A stretch of 64,000 bases of DNA from Vicinamibacteria bacterium (GTDB lineage Bacteria; Acidobacteriota; Vicinamibacteria; Fen-336), in the NCBI GenBank assembly GCA_025994075.1, contig JAMQGV010000040.1:1-64000 (forward strand), given 5' to 3'. Both the position numbers and the translations under genes were made by a program. Positions 34,356-42,545 of this stretch are shown here, piece by piece; position 1 is the first letter of the stretch; each line of letters begins with the position of its first letter. The notes under the pieces were generated by a model, which did not search any database, had not been told where the DNA came from, and worked only from the letters and a program-made list of their open reading frames with translations.

Positions 34356-35399
34356 CTATCGGACGCGGCCCGCGCTGCCCGTCTCGGCCAGCTCGCGCAC
34401 GAAGTCGACCAGCCGGCGGTCGCCCACCGTCGTCGTGTAGAACTCCCCGCGGTTGATCACGCAGTGCTCGGTGCCCGGCGCGAGGTACGACGAGAAGTTG
34501 GGGTTGGCCTCGATCCGCGCGAGGTTCGCCTGCATCTGCTGCGACCAGGTCGTCGCGTCGGTCAGCAGCACCTCGTTCTTGGAGATGCCGTAGAAGAAGA
34601 TCTGGGTCGCGTCGGACGCGGTGTTGAACTGCGCGAAGCCGCCTCCGGGGTTGTACGCGAGGATCGCGTCGTACATCTGCGGCAGGCTGATGGCCGCCGG
34701 GTCGAGACCGGCGAGGTCGAGGCCGGTGACGAAGCCGGGCCAGGCGGCGGCGGCGTTCCAGGCCGGCAGCAGCGTGGCGAACAGCCCCGGCGCCACGACG
34801 CCGGCCGCGGAGTCCGAGAGGTGCGCGAGCCGAGCCGCCGGCCACTGCGCGGCGATGCGCGGCGCCCAGAAGATCGCCCCGTAGCCGCCGGCCGAGCAGC
34901 CGGCCACGAAGACCTGGCTCGGAGCGGCGACGTTCGCGGCGGTCCACTGCAGCGCGGTGCTCGCGTTGACCGCGCCCTTGTGCTGCACGACGAACGGCCC
35001 GGCGGTGCCGACGTGGGTGGTGGCCGCGTTGCCCCAGTGCAGGTCGCCGGTGCAGTACGGCACGTAGACGTGGGTCCAGTCGCGGAACGGGTTCTCCGGG
35101 TTGTTGCGGTCGTAGATGCCGACCAGCAGCCCCTGCTGCCGCGCCAGCTCGGGATCGACGGTCACCCGCCGGGTGTAGATGTCGAGCTCGCAGGTCGAGC
35201 CGCTCCAGCAGGCGCCGCCGCCCTCGAACTCGATCAGCAGCTTCTCCGGGTCGCCGCGGTGGACGAAGAACTTCCACGGGGAGCCGTCGGCGCAGACGGT
35301 GTCGCCGCCCGGAGTGATCGTCTCCCAGCCCTGGGCAGCGGCCGGGGCGGCGACGAGGGCGAGCAGGGCGAAGGCGTGCAGCAGCGGTCGGAGGCGCAT
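34356..35399 (-). CDS. Secreted pectinacetylesterase/Notum-like esterase
   Basis: This 347-residue protein has a signal peptide (residues 1-22, ending APAAAQ). The mature part shows FEGGGACWSGSTC, YDRNNPENPFRDW, YCTGDLHWG and the nucleophile elbow VAGCSAGGYGAIFW. A late His in PGTEHCVIN completes the usual Ser-His-Asp triad order. This is the pectinacetylesterase family, which deacetylates pectin in plants and deacylates Wnt as Notum in animals. In bacteria the substrate is unknown, perhaps an acetylated polysaccharide. The start has CATAAT-N6 ahead of the ATG and no Shine-Dalgarno. It is followed 59 bp later by the tricorn-like gene on the same strand. Confidence 0.85.
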   Translation of the reverse strand: MRLRPLLHAFALLALVAAPAAAQGWETITPGGDTVCADGSPWKFFVHRGDPEKLLIEFEGGGACWSGSTCELDIYTRRVTVDPELARQQGLLVGIYDRNNPENPFRDWTHVYVPYCTGDLHWGNAATTHVGTAGPFVVQHKGAVNASTALQWTAANVAAPSQVFVAGCSAGGYGAIFWAPRIAAQWPAARLAHLSDSAAGVVAPGLFATLLPAWNAAAAWPGFVTGLDLAGLDPAAISLPQMYDAILAYNPGGGFAQFNTASDATQIFFYGISKNEVLLTDATTWSQQMQANLARIEANPNFSSYLAPGTEHCVINRGEFYTTTVGDRRLVDFVRELAETGSAGRVR

Positions 35400-35405
35400 G
35401 CCGCG

Positions 35406-35411
35406 ATTATG
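35406..35411 (-). promoter_or_regulatory. CATAAT box six bases before an ATG
   Basis: Read on the minus strand, CATAAT-N6-ATG opens the pectinacetylesterase-like gene. The geometry fits a leaderless mRNA. Confidence 0.45.
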
Positions 35412-35430
35412 GCCCGGGACACGCCGTCGT

Positions 35431-35459
35431 TTGACAGCGGGGCGGCGCTCCGATACTCT
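35431..35459 (+). promoter_or_regulatory. Sigma70-type promoter of the tRNA pair
   Basis: TTGACA and TACTCT are separated by exactly 17 bp and end 16 bases before tRNA-Val. This is the strongest classical promoter in the window. Confidence 0.75.
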
Positions 35460-35475
35460 CCGCCTTCGTCCCGCG

Positions 35476-35550
35476 GGGCGGTTAGCTCAGCGGTAGAGCA
35501 TCGGTCTTACAAGCCGGTGGCCACAGGTTCGAATCCTGTACCGCCCACCA
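35476..35550 (+). tRNA. tRNA-Val (TAC)
   Basis: The cloverleaf is complete. Acceptor GGGCGGT pairs with ACCGCCC, the D arm contains GCTCAGCGGTAGAGC, the anticodon loop CTTACAA gives anticodon TAC, the T arm is ACAGG-TTCGAAT-CCTGT, and CCA is encoded. It lies 48 bp before tRNA-Asp behind a shared promoter. Confidence 0.97.
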
Positions 35551-35598
35551 CCGGCCCCAGGATCGCGGCTCCCACAATTCAACGTCCACACCACCAGC

Positions 35599-35715
<117 letters not shown>

Positions 35716-35786
35716 CGGCGGCTCGCCCGCGCGCTTCGCGCGCGCGCTCGGCGGCAAGTCCCGTCCACCGCGGGCCGCTCTCGTGG

Positions 35787-35857
35787 CGGACTTGCTTCGC
35801 TCGTCCGCGGCTCCACCGCAACCGCGCTCGGCGGCGGCGCGGGCCGCAAGGCCGCGA
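35787..35857 (+). repeat. 71-bp direct repeat, copy 1
   Basis: It starts CGGACTTGCTTCGCTCGTCC and matches copy 2 with a single C/A difference. The outer bases CGGAC/GTCCG can form a hairpin. Confidence 0.8.
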
Positions 35858-35931
35858 CGGCGACGAGTGGTGCACCCCGCTTCCCATGAACCCTCGGCTG
35901 GTCCTGTCCCGGGCGGGCGGCGCGCCGCAAA

Positions 35932-36002
35932 CGGACTTGCTTCGCTCGTCCGCGGCTCCACCGCAACCGCGATCGGCGGCGGCGCGGGCCGCAAGGCCGC
36001 GA
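35932..36002 (+). repeat. 71-bp direct repeat, copy 2
   Basis: This copy starts 145 bp after the start of copy 1 and differs from it by one base. It ends 50 bp before the ATG of the HEAT-repeat gene, so it may contribute to its leader. Confidence 0.8.
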
Positions 36003-36052
36003 GGGGAACGACGTGCCGGACAGGGGTGTCAAAGCCCGGAAAGGGGTGGAGC

Positions 36053-38122
36053 ATGGCCCTGCTGCAGAGGGGACGGCGCTGGGCCCTGGGCCTCGTCCTG
36101 GCCGTCACGGGAGTCGAGGCCGGGGCTCGGCCGGCGGACTGTGTCGACCTCGAGGGGTGCGTGCGCACGTTGATTGCCGCCGCCCTTCCGGGCCCGGGCA
36201 TCAGCGACTCGGAACAGCAAGCTTCGCGGGCCGTGCTCGCGTTCGGAGAAGCAGCGGTCCCCCCGCTGCTGGAGCTACTCGACCACCCGAGCGAGGCCGT
36301 GCGCCACCTGGCGTCGTACACCCTGCGCGACGCCGCCGTTCGAGAGGAGCACCTGGACGCGTTGATCGCTTCGCGTCAGCGAGGCGACGAGTGGATTCCT
36401 CCGGCGATCGCGCGGATCGGCACGCCGCGGGCGATCTCGTTCCTCGTGTCTGAACTGCGACGCGAGCCGCAGGCCGCAACCCAACTGACCTGGGCCCTCA
36501 GGCTTCTCGGTGCGGCCGTCGTCCCGGACCTCCTCGGTCTCTTTCGCTGTGCGGAAAGCTGCGACGAACGGGTGCTCCTCGTCGCCGGCCAGGTCCTCGG
36601 CGAGATCGGGGCCCCCGCGCAGGCAGCGATCCCCGAGCTGCTCGAGATGGCCGAGGACGAACGAAACATCTCTGCCCTCAGGCGCGCGGCCATCCGGGCC
36701 CTGGGCCATGTGGCCGACGAACCGATGGTCGCCCGGCTGGAACGCCTGGCGGCAGGCCAGGCAGCGGACCTCGACGAGGCCGTCGCGCGGGCCATGATCG
36801 ACCTCGGCGGGGTCGCCGCCGAGAAAGGCCGCCGTGCCGAGGCGCGGGCCCGTGAACGCTGCCGAACCCCGGGGACAGCGGAGGCCGAGCGCGCGAGGCA
36901 CTCCCTCGACAGTCTTCAGGCGAGCATCGAGATCGGCGACCTGCCAGCCGCGACGGCCGGGGTGCGTGCCCTGCTCGCTTCTCGATGCTACCGGGCCGCC
37001 ACCACGCTCGCCCCGGTGCTCGAGTTCTCCCATCCACTCGCCCTGCGCGATTGGTGGCACGCCGGGGGCCGCAGGTGGCTCGAAGCTCAACTCGAACCTC
37101 CGCTGGGCGGCTCCGCCGGATCGCTGCGCGAACGAGTGGTGTTCCCCCCGACTCCACGCCGCGTGCTCTTGCTGGAGACCTCGGCGAGGGATGCGCTGGC
37201 GCCGCTGCTCTGCCCGGCAGCGGACGACACGTGCGGGCGCGAGACGGCGGGCTGGGTCGAGCGCGCCCGGCAGGCCTTCGCGGCTCACGCGGCGCTCCAA
37301 CCCCAGCCCCTCGACCTGGAACCCACGCCTTCCCCGGCACGCTGCGAGGACGACCTGCGAGCCGAGGGTTCTCTGGGCTGGACGACCTGGACCGAGTGCG
37401 TGGCGAGTCGCCGACGATGGGAATGGGCGCTGCCACTCGGTCGTTTTCGTGCGCCCGATCGCGGCTGGCTCGTAGTGACGGGCCGGCGTGGCCACTACGA
37501 CTTCTGCGACGGCCTGGCGGCCTTCGACCTCGCGACCGGCGCGGCGTGGATCGCCCGAAGCTGTTCGGCGCTCCAGCTCCTGCCGGGCGGCGGCGTCGAC
37601 TTCGAGGCGACCGAGCGGTCCCGTCGGCCTGCCGTGGAGGCCCGACGCGTGAACGTCTCGAACCTGCGCGAGGCCGCGTGGATGATGCTGTTGGCCGCCG
37701 AAGCCGAGCAGGCCCTGCTCACGGCCGAGTACGTCCCGCTGCCCGCGGGGCTCGAGCCGGAAGGCGCCGAGGAATCCGCATCGTTCGTGCAGGGTGGCGG
37801 CTGGTGGGGCAGCACGGACCAGACGACGCTCGGTTGGGACTGGCTGACCCCCGCCGGCCAGGCGCTGGCTGCGGGGACGCTGACCTGGCCCCACAGTGCC
37901 GCGACCCCGGAGGCCCATGCGGCTGCCCTGCTGCGCATCACGGAACTCGGCATGGAGCCGAGTTGTCCCCCGAGCGCTCCCCCGCCGCTCGCTCCCGGTG
38001 CGCCGGGAGTTCACCCTCTGGACGGTCGCCCCGCGGACACCGACCGGAACCTGTCGCTGCTCGCGGTCGCACACCGGAACGCGGCTGCAGCAGCGTGCGA
38101 CAAGCCTATGATCGAACGATGA
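36053..38122 (+). CDS. Exported HEAT-repeat protein
   Basis: This 689-residue protein has a short basic/hydrophobic N-terminus (about 6-25, RRWALGLVLAVTGVEAGA), probably a signal peptide. HEAT-like repeats follow (about 45-260), seen as AVPPLLELLDHPSEAVRHLA, AVVPDLLGLF and AAIPELLEMAEDE. A larger unrecognised C-terminal domain has scattered Cys and Trp (WWGSTDQTTLGWDW). It may be a scaffold or inhibitor-like surface protein; no catalytic motif is seen. AAGGGGTGGA precedes the ATG. Its stop overlaps the idi start as ATGA, so the two are translationally coupled, although no functional link is obvious. Confidence 0.7.
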   Translation: MALLQRGRRWALGLVLAVTGVEAGARPADCVDLEGCVRTLIAAALPGPGISDSEQQASRAVLAFGEAAVPPLLELLDHPSEAVRHLASYTLRDAAVREEHLDALIASRQRGDEWIPPAIARIGTPRAISFLVSELRREPQAATQLTWALRLLGAAVVPDLLGLFRCAESCDERVLLVAGQVLGEIGAPAQAAIPELLEMAEDERNISALRRAAIRALGHVADEPMVARLERLAAGQAADLDEAVARAMIDLGGVAAEKGRRAEARARERCRTPGTAEAERARHSLDSLQASIEIGDLPAATAGVRALLASRCYRAATTLAPVLEFSHPLALRDWWHAGGRRWLEAQLEPPLGGSAGSLRERVVFPPTPRRVLLLETSARDALAPLLCPAADDTCGRETAGWVERARQAFAAHAALQPQPLDLEPTPSPARCEDDLRAEGSLGWTTWTECVASRRRWEWALPLGRFRAPDRGWLVVTGRRGHYDFCDGLAAFDLATGAAWIARSCSALQLLPGGGVDFEATERSRRPAVEARRVNVSNLREAAWMMLLAAEAEQALLTAEYVPLPAGLEPEGAEESASFVQGGGWWGSTDQTTLGWDWLTPAGQALAAGTLTWPHSAATPEAHAAALLRITELGMEPSCPPSAPPPLAPGAPGVHPLDGRPADTDRNLSLLAVAHRNAAAAACDKPMIER

Positions 38123-38649
38123 GTGTCGTCGAAGAACGGGTCGTGCTCGTGGACGAGGACGACCGGGCGCTGGGGACCGAGGAGAAGCTGGCCGCGCACG
38201 AGAAGGCGCTGCTGCACCGGGCGCTGTCCGTGTTCGTGTTCGACTCCTCGGGGCGGCTGCTGCTGCAGCGGCGGGCGCTGTCGAAGTACCACTCGGGCGG
38301 GTTGTGGACCAACACCTGCTGCTCGCATCCGCGGCCGGGGGAGGCGGTGCCGGACGCCGCCCACCGCCGGCTGCGCGAGGAGATGGGCTTCGATTGCGCG
38401 CTCGAGCCCGCGTTCACCTTCGTCTACCACGCGCCGTTCTCGCACGGGCTGACGGAACACGAACTGGACCACGTGCTGCTCGGGCGCTTCGACGGAACGC
38501 CGGCCGCCGATCCCGCCGAGGTGGCCGAGTGGGCGTGGATCGCGCCGGCCGAACTCGAGGCCGACCTCGCGCTCCGGCCCGAGCGTTACACCGCTTGGTT
38601 CCCGCTGGCGATGGCCGAACTGCGGCACCGCGGGCTGCTGCCGCGCTAA
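38119..38649 (+). CDS. idi: Isopentenyl-diphosphate delta-isomerase, type 1
   Basis: This 176-residue Nudix-fold isomerase interconverts IPP and DMAPP. It shows LLHRALSVFVFDSSGRLLLQ, then SGGLWTNTCCSHPRPGE, which contains the catalytic Cys and a metal-ligand His. The Nudix-like RRLREEMGF follows, and later TEHELDHVLLG carries the Glu residues of the active site. The length matches bacterial type 1 enzymes (about 180). The ATG overlaps the HEAT gene stop. No other isoprenoid genes are present in the window. Confidence 0.93.
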   Translation: MSVVEERVVLVDEDDRALGTEEKLAAHEKALLHRALSVFVFDSSGRLLLQRRALSKYHSGGLWTNTCCSHPRPGEAVPDAAHRRLREEMGFDCALEPAFTFVYHAPFSHGLTEHELDHVLLGRFDGTPAADPAEVAEWAWIAPAELEADLALRPERYTAWFPLAMAELRHRGLLPR

Positions 38650-38681
38650 AACCGGCTGCCGCGGAGCTGGCCGATCGCGGC

Positions 38682-38687
38682 TACGAT
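38682..38687 (+). promoter_or_regulatory. TACGAT box six bases before an ATG
   Basis: TACGAT-N6-ATG opens the DUF2277 gene at 38694, with no Shine-Dalgarno. A leaderless mRNA is likely. Confidence 0.45.
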
Positions 38688-38693
38688 CGGTGC

Positions 38694-38963
38694 ATGTGCC
38701 GCAACATCCGCACCCTGTTCAACTTCGAACCGCCCGCGAGCGAGCGCGAGGCGCGTGACGCCGCCCTGCAGTTCGTGCGCAAGGTCGCGGGCACGTCGAA
38801 GCCGTCGAAGGCCAACGAGGCGGCCTTCGAGCGCGCCGTCGACGAGGTCACCGCGTCCGTGCTCGCCCTGATCGGCGGCCTGCAGACCACCGCGCCACCG
38901 AAGAACCGTGAGGTCGAGGCGGCCCGGGCCCGCGAGCGCAGCCGCCGCCGCTTCGCGAGCTGA
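38694..38963 (+). CDS. DUF2277 family protein
   Basis: This 89-residue protein matches DUF2277 along its length. It starts MCRNIRTLFNFEPPASE, then has FVRKVAGTSKPSKANEAAFE and TTAPPKNREVEAARARER. The family is widespread, small and of unknown function. The N-terminal MCRNI is invariant, which supports the start. It stands alone between idi and the GT2 gene. Confidence 0.9.
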   Translation: MCRNIRTLFNFEPPASEREARDAALQFVRKVAGTSKPSKANEAAFERAVDEVTASVLALIGGLQTTAPPKNREVEAARARERSRRRFAS

Positions 38964-38987
38964 GCCCGACCGGCTGCGGGCGGCCAC

Positions 38988-39749
38988 GTGCTAGCCTGCG
39001 ATCGCTTGTCCACCACGCGTTCCCAACCCGACGTGGATGCACGAAACCCTCCCGAGACCCTGCTGGTGTCGGTGGTGATGCCTTGCCTGGACGAGGCGAC
39101 GACGGTGGCGGCCTGCGTGCGCGAGGCACGTGCGGCACTCGATCGCCTGGGCGTCGGCGGCGAGATCGTCGTCGGGGACAACGGCAGCCGCGACGGCTCG
39201 CCCGAGGCGGCGCGCGGGGCCGGTGCCAGGGTCGTTCCGGTGCTCGAACGCGGCTATGGCGCCTGCCTGCGCGGAGCCGTTGCAGAAACCCGGGGACGCT
39301 TCGTCGTGATGGGTGATGCCGACCTGAGCTACGACTTCGGCGACCTGCCCGGCGTGCTCGAGCGCCTGCAAGGCGGCGACGACCTGGTGATCGGCAATCG
39401 CTTTCGCGGACGCATCGAGCCGGGAGCGATGCCGGTTCTGCATCGCCTCCTGGGCAATCCCGTGCTGTCGTGGCTCGGCCGCCTGTTGTTCGGCAGCCGC
39501 CTGGGTGACTTCCAGTGCGGGCTCCGCGGGGTGAGCCGCGGGGCCTGGGATCGGCTGGCGCTCCGCAGCTCGGGCATGGAGCTGGCGACCGAAATGATCG
39601 CCCGAGCGCTCCAGCTCGGCCTGCGGGTCGGTGAGGTGCCGGTCACCTTGCGCCGGGACGGACGCGGTCGCCGCTCCCACCTGCGCCCGGTGCGCGACGG
39701 CCTTCGCCACCTGTGGCTGATGGCAAGGCTCGCGGCAGGCGGGAACTAG
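38988..39749 (+). CDS. GT2 glycosyltransferase, dolichol-phosphate-sugar synthase type
   Basis: This protein of about 253 residues has the GT-A fold: VSVVMPCLDEATTVAACV, IVVGDNGSRDGS, the DxD-type motif VMGDADLSYDF, and GNRFRGRIEPGAMP with GDFQCGLRGVSR. There are no clear membrane helices at the C-terminus, unlike some relatives. It probably transfers a sugar from a nucleotide sugar to polyprenyl phosphate. The start is uncertain: GTG at 38988, or TTG at 39006, which has TAGCCT eight bases before it. Confidence 0.85.
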   Translation: MLACDRLSTTRSQPDVDARNPPETLLVSVVMPCLDEATTVAACVREARAALDRLGVGGEIVVGDNGSRDGSPEAARGAGARVVPVLERGYGACLRGAVAETRGRFVVMGDADLSYDFGDLPGVLERLQGGDDLVIGNRFRGRIEPGAMPVLHRLLGNPVLSWLGRLLFGSRLGDFQCGLRGVSRGAWDRLALRSSGMELATEMIARALQLGLRVGEVPVTLRRDGRGRRSHLRPVRDGLRHLWLMARLAAGGN

Positions 39750-39771
39750 CGGCGCACCCCGGGGCCAGCGC

Positions 39772-40641
39772 CTAGTGCCGGGTCGGCGCGGGGCCGAGGT
39801 ACTCCGCGAGCGCTTCCGCCCACGGGCGCAGCGGCGGCAGGCCGAGCGCCTCGAAGCGCTCCTTGGACAGGATGGCGTGGCCCGGGCGGCGGGCCCGCGA
39901 GCCGATGTCGCGGGCGCGGGCCTCCACGATCGGCACGTCGACGCGGGCGACGCGCAGCGCCTCCTGCGCGAACGCGTACCACGTGCAGGACCCCTGGTTG
40001 GTGACGTGGTAGAGCCCGCGCGCGCCCTTGCCGACCAGGCGCACGAGGGCGTCGGCCAGGTCCGGCGCGTAGGTCGGCGAGCAGACCTGGTCGCTCACCA
40101 CGCGCAGCGGCTCTCCCGGGGCCAGCGCCGTCGCCCGCTCCAGGATGCGGTCGGGGAACGAGCCGCCCTTGGCGCGGCTGCCGCCGCGGCCGAACAGCGC
40201 GCTCGTGCGCACGATCAGGTAGGGGCAGCCGGAGGCGATCACCAGATGCTCGCCGGCCAGCTTGGAGGCGCCGTAGACGGAGAGCGGGCGCGGGCAGTCG
40301 TGCTCGGCGTAGGGCGCCTGCTGGGCGCCGTCGAACACGAAGTCGGTCGACACGTGGACCACGAGCGCGGCGGCGTCGCTGGCCGCCCGCGCGAGGTGCA
40401 GCGGCCCCAGCGCGTTGACCGCGAAGGCGGCGGCGCCCAGCGTCTCGGCACCGTCGACGTCGTTCCAGGCGGAGGCGTTGACGACCACGTCCGGCCGCGC
40501 CCCGCGCACGACGCGGCCGACGGCGTCGGCGTCCGTGACGTCGAGCTCGGCGCTGCCGCCCGCCCACACGACGTCGTTGCCGAGCCGCGCGACGAGCGCG
40601 CGGCCGAGCTGCCCGGTGGCCCCGGCGATCAGGTATCTCAC
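39772..40641 (-). CDS. rmlD: dTDP-4-dehydrorhamnose reductase (RmlD-like)
   Basis: This 289-residue NAD(P)-dependent SDR has GATGQLGRAL at the N-terminus, NASAWNDVDGAE, the STDFVFDGA segment and the catalytic YGASKLAGE. The end GLPPLRPWAEALAEYL is typical of RmlD. It makes dTDP-L-rhamnose, the last step of the rml pathway; rmlA/B/C are not in the window. The GTG start overlaps the phhB stop as GTGA. It is third in the pcnB-phhB-rmlD operon. Confidence 0.88.
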   Translation of the reverse strand: MRYLIAGATGQLGRALVARLGNDVVWAGGSAELDVTDADAVGRVVRGARPDVVVNASAWNDVDGAETLGAAAFAVNALGPLHLARAASDAAALVVHVSTDFVFDGAQQAPYAEHDCPRPLSVYGASKLAGEHLVIASGCPYLIVRTSALFGRGGSRAKGGSFPDRILERATALAPGEPLRVVSDQVCSPTYAPDLADALVRLVGKGARGLYHVTNQGSCTWYAFAQEALRVARVDVPIVEARARDIGSRARRPGHAILSKERFEALGLPPLRPWAEALAEYLGPAPTRH

Positions 40642-40919
40642 GAGTCGATCCTCCTGGCGAGGCGGAAGTCGCGGGCGGTCAGCCCGCCGCTGTCGTGGCT
40701 CCAGAGCACGAGCCGCACCTTGTCGTAGGAGACGTGGATGTCGGGGTGGTGGTCGGCCTCTTCGGCCAGCTCCGCCACCCGGTTCACGAACGCGATCGCG
40801 GCCGGAAAGCCCGCGAACGCGTAGAGGCGCGCGATCCGGTCGGGCGGGCCGGGCTCGCGCCGCCAGCCCGGCAGCGCCGCCAGCTCGCGTTCGATCGACG
40901 TCTCGTCGAGCAGCGCCAT
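40638..40919 (-). CDS. phhB: Pterin-4a-carbinolamine dehydratase (PhhB-like)
   Basis: This 93-residue protein has the whole family core: LPGWRREP, FNRV-type FVNRVAELAEEADHHPDIHV, VSYDKVRLVLWSHDSGGLT and RDFRLARRI. The two adjacent His (HHPD) are the catalytic pair. It dehydrates 4a-hydroxytetrahydrobiopterin or its molybdopterin-related analogue. I chose ATG 40919 with GGAGGAGC ahead; 40940 adds seven residues not in the family. It lies between pcnB and rmlD, an unusual grouping. Confidence 0.9.
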   Translation of the reverse strand: MALLDETSIERELAALPGWRREPGPPDRIARLYAFAGFPAAIAFVNRVAELAEEADHHPDIHVSYDKVRLVLWSHDSGGLTARDFRLARRIDS

Positions 40920-40952
40920 CGCTCCTCCATCCCCCGCCACCGGCGCCGGCCC

Positions 40953-42488
40953 CTACTCTGCGGGCGTGTCCACCTTGGCCGTGCCCGCCACGGCCGCGGG
41001 CCGGCGGCGGCGGCGGCGGCGGCGGCGCTTGCGCGGCGCATCCCCGTCGGCCGCGGACTGCGCCGGGGCCGCAGCCGGCTCGGCGACCGGGCTCGACTCG
41101 CCGGTGCCCGCGTCGGCACCGGGAGCCGCGTCGGTGCCGGTGGCGCGTCGGCGCCGGCCGCCGCGACGCCGGCGGCGCGAGGAGCGCGGCGCCGCGTCGG
41201 CCGTCGGCTCCGCCTCGTCCGTCTCCTCTTCGGCGGGCGGCTCGACGACGGTCACCGGCGCCAGGTCCAGCGAGCGCCAGTGCAGCGCCAGCTCGCGGCC
41301 CTCGTCGCCGCCGTGGATCTCGAGCCAGCGCACGGCGTCCTCGAGGTACGGCCGCCCGCCCAGCAGATCGACCACTCCCGGCTCCGCGTGCACGGCGCGC
41401 AGCCGCGGCTGGGCCAGCAGCATCAGGCGCACCTGGTTGAGGTCGCGCCGCGCGAACGGCAGCGCCAGGGTGGCGGGCAGCGTCGCCTCCGGCTCGGCCT
41501 CCGGCACCCCGAGCCTCCGCGACTCGGCGCCGGGGTCGGGCGGGGGCGGGCGGTGCGCCTCCTCGCGGCGGTGGTCGCGAGCCGGCGCCATCACCGCGGC
41601 GCGCTTGAGCGAGACGCCGAGCGGCACCAGCACGGTGCCGGCGAGCACGGCCGTCGACAGCTCGTCGGCCGCGGCCAGGCCCTCGTTGCGACAGGCGTCG
41701 AGCCGCTCGAGGCTCGCGCGCAGCACGCCGCCGCGCCCCGCCAGCGCCGCGTCGGCCTCCGGCAGGATGTAGGCGAGCAGCCCGACCTGGTGCAGCTTCT
41801 CGAACGTCGCGCGCGCCGCGCCCTGGCGCAGGATCTTGTAGAGCTCCTCGAGCACCCGGGCCGGGCTGCTCTTCAGGATCTCCGCGCGCAGCGCCCGGAT
41901 CGCCTCGACCGAGCCGGGGTCGATCGTGAAGCCGAGCCGGCAGGCCAGCGCGACCGCCCGCAGCATCCGCACCGGGTCCTCGCGGAAGCGCACGCCGGGG
42001 TCGCCGATGGTGCGGATCGTGCGCGACTCCAGGTCGCGCAGGCCGTCGACGTAGTCGATCACCGAGAAGGTGGCGATGTCGTAGAACAGCGCGTTGACGG
42101 TGAAGTCGCGCCGGAACGCGTCCTCCTCCGGCGTGCCGAAGGTGTTGTCGCGCTTGATCAGCAGGTCCTCGCCCTGCTCCGGCTCGGCCAGCTTGCGGAA
42201 GGTCGAGACCTCGACCACCTTCTTGCCGAAGCGGACGTGGGCGAGGCGGAAGCGGCGGCCGACGATGAAGCAGTTGCGGAACAGGCGCTTGACCTGGTTC
42301 GGGTGGGCCGAGGTCGAGATGTCGAAGTCCTTCGGCGTGCGAGCGAGCATCAGGTCGCGCACGCCTCCGCCCACCAGGTACCCGAGGTACCCGAAGTTCT
42401 TGAGGCGGTAGAGGACCTTCAGGGCATCCGGGTCGATGTTGCGGCGCGAGATCGGATGCTCCGAACGGGGCAGAACGCGGGGTTCCAT
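40953..42488 (-). CDS. pcnB: Poly(A) polymerase I (PcnB-like)
   Basis: This 511-residue class II nucleotidyltransferase has LVGGGVRDLMLARTPKDFDI (GG, RD and DxD), then the PcnB signature VKRLFRNCFIVGRRFRLAHV and FRRDFTVNALFYD, and the helical neck PVRMLRAVALACRLGF. The C-terminus is strongly basic, with two Arg runs. Those features favour poly(A) polymerase over CCA-adding enzyme. The frame from 42503 would place the start inside TATAAT, so I used ATG 42488. It is first in the operon. Confidence 0.88.
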   Translation of the reverse strand: MEPRVLPRSEHPISRRNIDPDALKVLYRLKNFGYLGYLVGGGVRDLMLARTPKDFDISTSAHPNQVKRLFRNCFIVGRRFRLAHVRFGKKVVEVSTFRKLAEPEQGEDLLIKRDNTFGTPEEDAFRRDFTVNALFYDIATFSVIDYVDGLRDLESRTIRTIGDPGVRFREDPVRMLRAVALACRLGFTIDPGSVEAIRALRAEILKSSPARVLEELYKILRQGAARATFEKLHQVGLLAYILPEADAALAGRGGVLRASLERLDACRNEGLAAADELSTAVLAGTVLVPLGVSLKRAAVMAPARDHRREEAHRPPPPDPGAESRRLGVPEAEPEATLPATLALPFARRDLNQVRLMLLAQPRLRAVHAEPGVVDLLGGRPYLEDAVRWLEIHGGDEGRELALHWRSLDLAPVTVVEPPAEEETDEAEPTADAAPRSSRRRRRGGRRRRATGTDAAPGADAGTGESSPVAEPAAAPAQSAADGDAPRKRRRRRRRRRPAAVAGTAKVDTPAE

Positions 42489-42501
42489 GCCTAGCGGCGG
42501 C

Positions 42502-42507
42502 ATTATA
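42502..42507 (-). promoter_or_regulatory. TATAAT -10 box of pcnB
   Basis: A perfect TATAAT on the minus strand lies 13 bases before the ATG at 42488, so the mRNA leader would be only a few bases. No Shine-Dalgarno is seen. Confidence 0.55.
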
Positions 42508-42528
42508 GGGGCCCCGGGGCCTTCGGTC

Positions 42529-42534
42529 TAAACT
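42529..42534 (+). promoter_or_regulatory. TAAACT -10 box of the acyltransferase gene
   Basis: TAAACT lies 11 bases before the ATG at 42546, giving a very short or absent leader. It is back to back with the pcnB promoter. Confidence 0.45.
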
Positions 42535-42545
42535 ACCAGCCCTCA

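Noticed and set aside
35787..36002. Insertion-sequence ends
   Set aside because: No transposase or target duplication accompanies the 71-bp repeats.
40966..41180. Short repeats in GGC/CGG-rich DNA resembling a repeat array
   Set aside because: They encode the Arg-rich tail of PcnB; no spacer structure, so not CRISPR.
42489..42503. ATG 42503 as the pcnB start
   Set aside because: It lies inside a perfect TATAAT -10 box, so it would not be transcribed.
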